A stretch of DNA of 64,000 nt from Baylisascaris procyonis (taxonomy: Eukaryota > Nematoda > Chromadorea > Rhabditida > Ascarididae), in contig JAZARR010000250.1 of NCBI GenBank assembly GCA_037389465.1, forward strand, positions 4,697,001 through 4,761,000, written 5' to 3'. Position 1 is the first letter of the stretch. Each line of letters starts with the position of its first letter. The notes beneath the pieces were generated by a model. The model was not told the DNA's origin, made no database searches, and saw only the letters and a program-made list of their open reading frames with translations. Below are positions 60,695 to 64,000 of the stretch, piece after piece. The position numbers and the translations under genes were made by a program.

Positions 60695-61022
60695 TCACAA
60701 TTCAACAAAGAGGTCGATGAGTTCGACCGGTTAAACAATGAAAGTTGCCAATATCGGCACGATACGTTTCCTAAATTGAATAGGAAATTAATGTTACGTT
60801 CTATGAAAATTTCGTAGATTTTTGAAGAAGCGCCTAGGTAGAAGTGATGTATATGCGTGCACTAATATAAACATCAGCAAAATAAACTAGGTCGTTGATT
60901 TTTGCTGTTCACTGCTCACATTAATGAGGCATTAATAAGTGAATAATCATCGTAACTTCTGCGAAAAGGATGATCATGTCATGGAGAAGGGAGCGGGAAG
61001 GGAATGGGACGCTTATTGAGCG

Positions 61023-61216
61023 TTATGCATTGGCTATGATTTTCTTTACGGCGACACCTTTTCTTTGTATACGATATGTAAATTGGCCATAATCTTTGAC
61101 AGCAATTTCAACTTGAGAGCCACTAAATCTTGAATTGCGCAATTCGGTAGATATAGCGTGTAGTATGCTCTCACTGTACAGTTCTTCAAAATACCATAAT
61201 AAATCAGATATTCCAA
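61023..61216 (-). CDS. minus-strand gene, terminal exon d
   Basis: A strong acceptor (run of T then AG) at 61217-61218 on the minus strand opens 63 codons and a TAA stop. The sequence reads GISDLLWYFEELYSESILHA, ISTELRNSRFSGSQVEIAVK and DYGQFTYRIQRKG, ending KKIIANA. The 1.99 kb intron upstream (61217-63204) shows no other signal. A faint pattern similarity to MutL-type ATPase N-termini was considered and is not trusted. Confidence 0.6.
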
Positions 61217-63831
61217 CTAAAAAAAAAGTAATAAACATTTAATGCGCTCAAAAGTTGGCAAATTTGCACTGTTCAAGTCGATCTAATAGCATTTCACACT
61301 GTTTTGCTCGGGAGTAGCTGAAGTGTGCCAATAGAACTTTCGCGGTGCGAACATTTCCATCTTACTGATCTCAACTGCTGCCTTCATGAGTTATCAAAAA
61401 ACTTGTGCAATAAGGCGTTCGTTTTTAACCGTTGCGACTGCGCACGCGGACCTTCCGTGAAAATATCACTTTTCTTTGGAACCTCTTTCCAAGTTGATGA
61501 ATGAACTTATAGGCTTTAGGATGTCAACTCATGGTTTACATTTTACCTACGAGATTTCATGAAATTGGCTTCAATGGTTTACGGAATTGAAGCTGTCGAA
61601 CACACAGGCACAAAACAACACATGCATTGGCACAAACATGACGTCATCAGATGTAAATTTCTAAGAGCCGATGAAAGCGAATCTTTTTAAGAATATTCCT
61701 TCAAGTGATCGATTCGGCTAAAACATGAATATATTTTTCGTGTGTTTTTTGACGACTTACTAAATTAATTGCTCACATTAGTAAGAATATCAAAGCGCAA
61801 TCGTGTCAGCTTCCCTGGCGCGCTTTCCACTTGTTCCTACTGCAAATCTTGTTGCTGTAATTGAAATCTTTTCGAATTTGCCTTCAATTCGATGGTCGCT
61901 GTCAGTGATTAATGAATCTTATTTGGCCACTAAATTCTGTGAACTTTTCAGAGATAAACAAAAATGAACCATTGCTTGTCGCTAGATGAGTGTTTACACG
62001 ATAATCGAACAAAATTAATTCGGGGCAGTTTATCTACAAGTTTCGCCCGTAGATGCGCATTTGTTTCAACGATGCAATTTTTCAGTGTGAATTGCTGCTT
62101 ATCGACGTTTCGAGTAGTCTCAACGGTTTTCTATTAATAACGATTCATTAAATAATATCAATGCGACAATTTCGGTTCAGCTATCAATTTTCTTAACACT
62201 GAAATATGCCTTTTAATCAGAAATAAAGTTATGAATTTATATTTTATTGATACTGAGGTAACTATAAGATACATATTAGCTCTTTTATGACATTCTTACG
62301 CAGATATGATTTATTATATATATTGCGACTGAAAGTGCTATTTTCATATAATTTGAAAAAAAAAATTCAAGTGTTTTTTAAACATTCTCAAAGATTTGAT
62401 CCATTAAGCAAACGCTACAAAGAGCAATAGAAGATCGACTGTTATTGAGGATTTCAGAGGAAAGACAATAGCGAAAAGTTGATTGAACAGCAAGAAATAA
62501 GCGTGAATACGCTTAAAAACGATTGACAAGCATTTTAGCATTCATTACACGTTCACGTTGCAATGAACATTTTTATCACAAATGCATTGTGCACACAGCT
62601 ATTCTTTCGTTAATTTCAATGTTCATTCTCTTGGTGCTACCGTTGTGACTTAGTGTTATACTCGTGACTATCTATTTGCTTATCTGTTAACAGGATTATG
62701 CAGACTTCCGATATAACTTCGATGCTAATATCAGCTTCCAAAGGTTGAAGCAATGACCGCTGACTTCTATTTTCTATTCCTTACTCCTCTTTTTTCTTCC
62801 CAAGGAGAATTTTTTAATCACTTCGGAATTAGGCTTAATCCTAATGAGGTCCTAAATCGGTGCTAGGTTTAAACCATGATCATATGGAGATAAGCCCAAC
62901 CATATCTCGATCCCAGTCTTGCGATCTGCTTTAAACTACTCGTGATTACAGCTGGGTTTAATCAGCCTCCATGTGGCCATGGGTCAGATCCTCTCTGGGT
63001 TACATTCTAGCTGGGACTGGATTCATCTCAAATCCTTTATAATTTTGTGATAATTCAACCATCAAACTGTAATGCAACCTTCTGTATTGTCATAATTCGT
63101 CAGTTATAACCACTTCTCTAAAAGCTTGTTCTTTTGCAGTAACAAAATGAGCCACAAGATTTGTGCTTCATTTGGGACAGTTAGCGTCATACATTCAAAC
63201 TTACTTCTTTTAAAGGCGAGTTCCGCATGAAATAAATGTAATATTCTATTCGATAATTTTTGTTTGCTGTAATAACGACGGTGATATGCAATAAGAGATA
63301 TATGCATATGAAGTGGGTTAACCTAGTTAGCTTTGCTTTCTATGATCGGTGTGATTTCCCTCTAACAGTAGGCTATTAAATTGTCGTATAATATTCTCGT
63401 ATAATACTCGATCTTCAATTTGCTTTTCTTGTAAATTATGCACTCTATCATAAGACAAGAAGTATAACGACATATTTTTAGATTTTAAGCATTAAATATC
63501 CCTCTATATAATTTTCTCTTATATAATAGAAGATTGAGGATGGAAGTGCTTTTGCAAATTACAATGTTCCATTCAAATTAGAGTGCCCATCGTAAGCTAA
63601 GCATTATAACGTCATCGAACGCCATCGAATTTTCCTGTTTTCTGAAATTTTCTTTCACATTTCGAATTTTAGGAGTCTTTTTAATACTAACAAAATTTCG
63701 TAGTTGGGGTTTAATCGAATGCCAAATATATGAGCTAGCATCAATCAGGAATGAACTCCACATTTCATATACTTCTCTGAGTTTGCATATAGGAATGAAT
63801 CCACTGCAGTGCACAGCAGTGTCGTTTTCAT
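61023..63831 (-). CDS. unrecognised multi-exon gene on the minus strand, 3' part
   Basis: Exons at 63692-63831, 63367-63444, 63205-63266 and 61023-61216 read on the minus strand. The last three are mutually phase compatible and all use good GT..AG sites; the last ends in a stop. Between the first (phase 0 end) and second (phase 2 start) a small exon is probably missing, perhaps near 63600-63640. The encoded sequence is charged and probably helical, with no signal peptide or domain I recognise in the visible part. The 5' end lies beyond the window. It runs towards pll-1, so it is either its convergent neighbour or nested in a pll-1 intron. Confidence 0.6.
61217..63204. other. intron of the minus-strand gene
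   Basis: About 2 kb, AT-rich. The only feature noted is a copy at 62732-62764 of a short motif also present at 57321-57358. A G-richer patch at 62880-63020 is unexplained. Confidence 0.5.
63205..63266 (-). CDS. minus-strand gene, exon c
   Basis: Acceptor GTTATTACAG and a consensus donor GTAAGT on the minus strand enclose 62 nt reading KQKLSNRILHLFHAELAFKR. It ends after one base of an Ile codon that exon d completes. Confidence 0.6.
63367..63444 (-). CDS. minus-strand gene, exon b
   Basis: After the acceptor CTTATGATAG one base completes a codon, then 25 codons read VHNLQEKQIEDRVLYENIIR and QFNSL, and two bases remain before GTTAGA. The phase matches exon c exactly. The peptide is charged and heptad-like, so helix or coiled coil is likely. 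Confidence 0.5.
63692..63831 (-). CDS. minus-strand gene, exon a
   Basis: Acceptor TATTTGCAG and donor TTTT|GTTAGT on the minus strand. After two bases the 46-codon frame reads ENDTAVHCSGFIPICKLREV, then YEMWSSFLIDASSYIWHSIK and PQLRNF. Not recognised. Further exons must lie past the window edge. Confidence 0.5.
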
Positions 63832-64000
63832 CTGCAAATACACGTTATCGATTGTCAGCTGCATCGGAAACTAATTTAAAATTTTTCTCATTATTGCCGC
63901 AGTAAACCACAAAAATTCCCATCAAGAGAATTCATTCAATTTTTGCTTTGGTTTATTTCTCTTTCAATTTTCAATAAATTTTTCATCGACAAAATCCGCA

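Noticed and set aside
61023..61216. MutL-family ATPase motif in the minus-strand terminal exon
   Set aside because: The EEL..SI..A pattern lacks the catalytic Asn, and the protein ends where the domain would continue.

Overview
The window is a stretch of an animal nuclear genome, most likely a chromadorean nematode. The evidence is AT-rich DNA (roughly two thirds A+T by eye), short exons (about 40 to 205 nt), introns closed by TTTCAG, TTGCAG or TTTNAG, long (TA)n microsatellites, and a protein whose best match by memory is the nematode/metazoan inactive phospholipase C family. No bacterial or organelle features, rRNA, intact tRNA or CRISPR array were seen. Exons were joined by hand using splice sites, reading phase and family alignment; no search could be run.

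From about 35.9 to 60.5 kb on the plus strand lies one large gene, built here from about 20 exons and about 850 codons. All but one of the phases are carried by ordinary GT..AG introns; one micro-exon is tentative. Domain order is an RVxF-type phosphatase-docking motif, PH domain, degenerate EF hands, PLC X box, acidic X/Y linker, PLC Y box and C2 domain. This is the PLC-related but catalytically inactive protein family (PRIP in vertebrates, PLCL1/PLCL2; pll-1 in C. elegans). The copy here carries active-site changes different from those reported for vertebrate PRIP. The true N-terminus is not recognised; the 5'-most exon found (35919-36104) is separated from the next by an 8.3 kb intron.

From 61.0 to 63.8 kb a second gene runs on the minus strand, pointing at the 3' end of the first. 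Four phase-compatible exons end in a stop codon at 61023. I do not recognise its product. If the candidate last exon of pll-1 at 60626-60694 is right, the two genes are convergent and only about 0.3 kb apart; if not, the minus gene is nested inside a pll-1 intron.

The first 35.9 kb and the 8.3 kb intron are gene-poor. They hold (TA)n tracts, hairpins, short dispersed and tandem repeats, and a few isolated candidate coding stretches (mostly minus strand, for example 21022-21339, 11194-11262 and 37460-37627) that have plausible splice sites but no recognised product.
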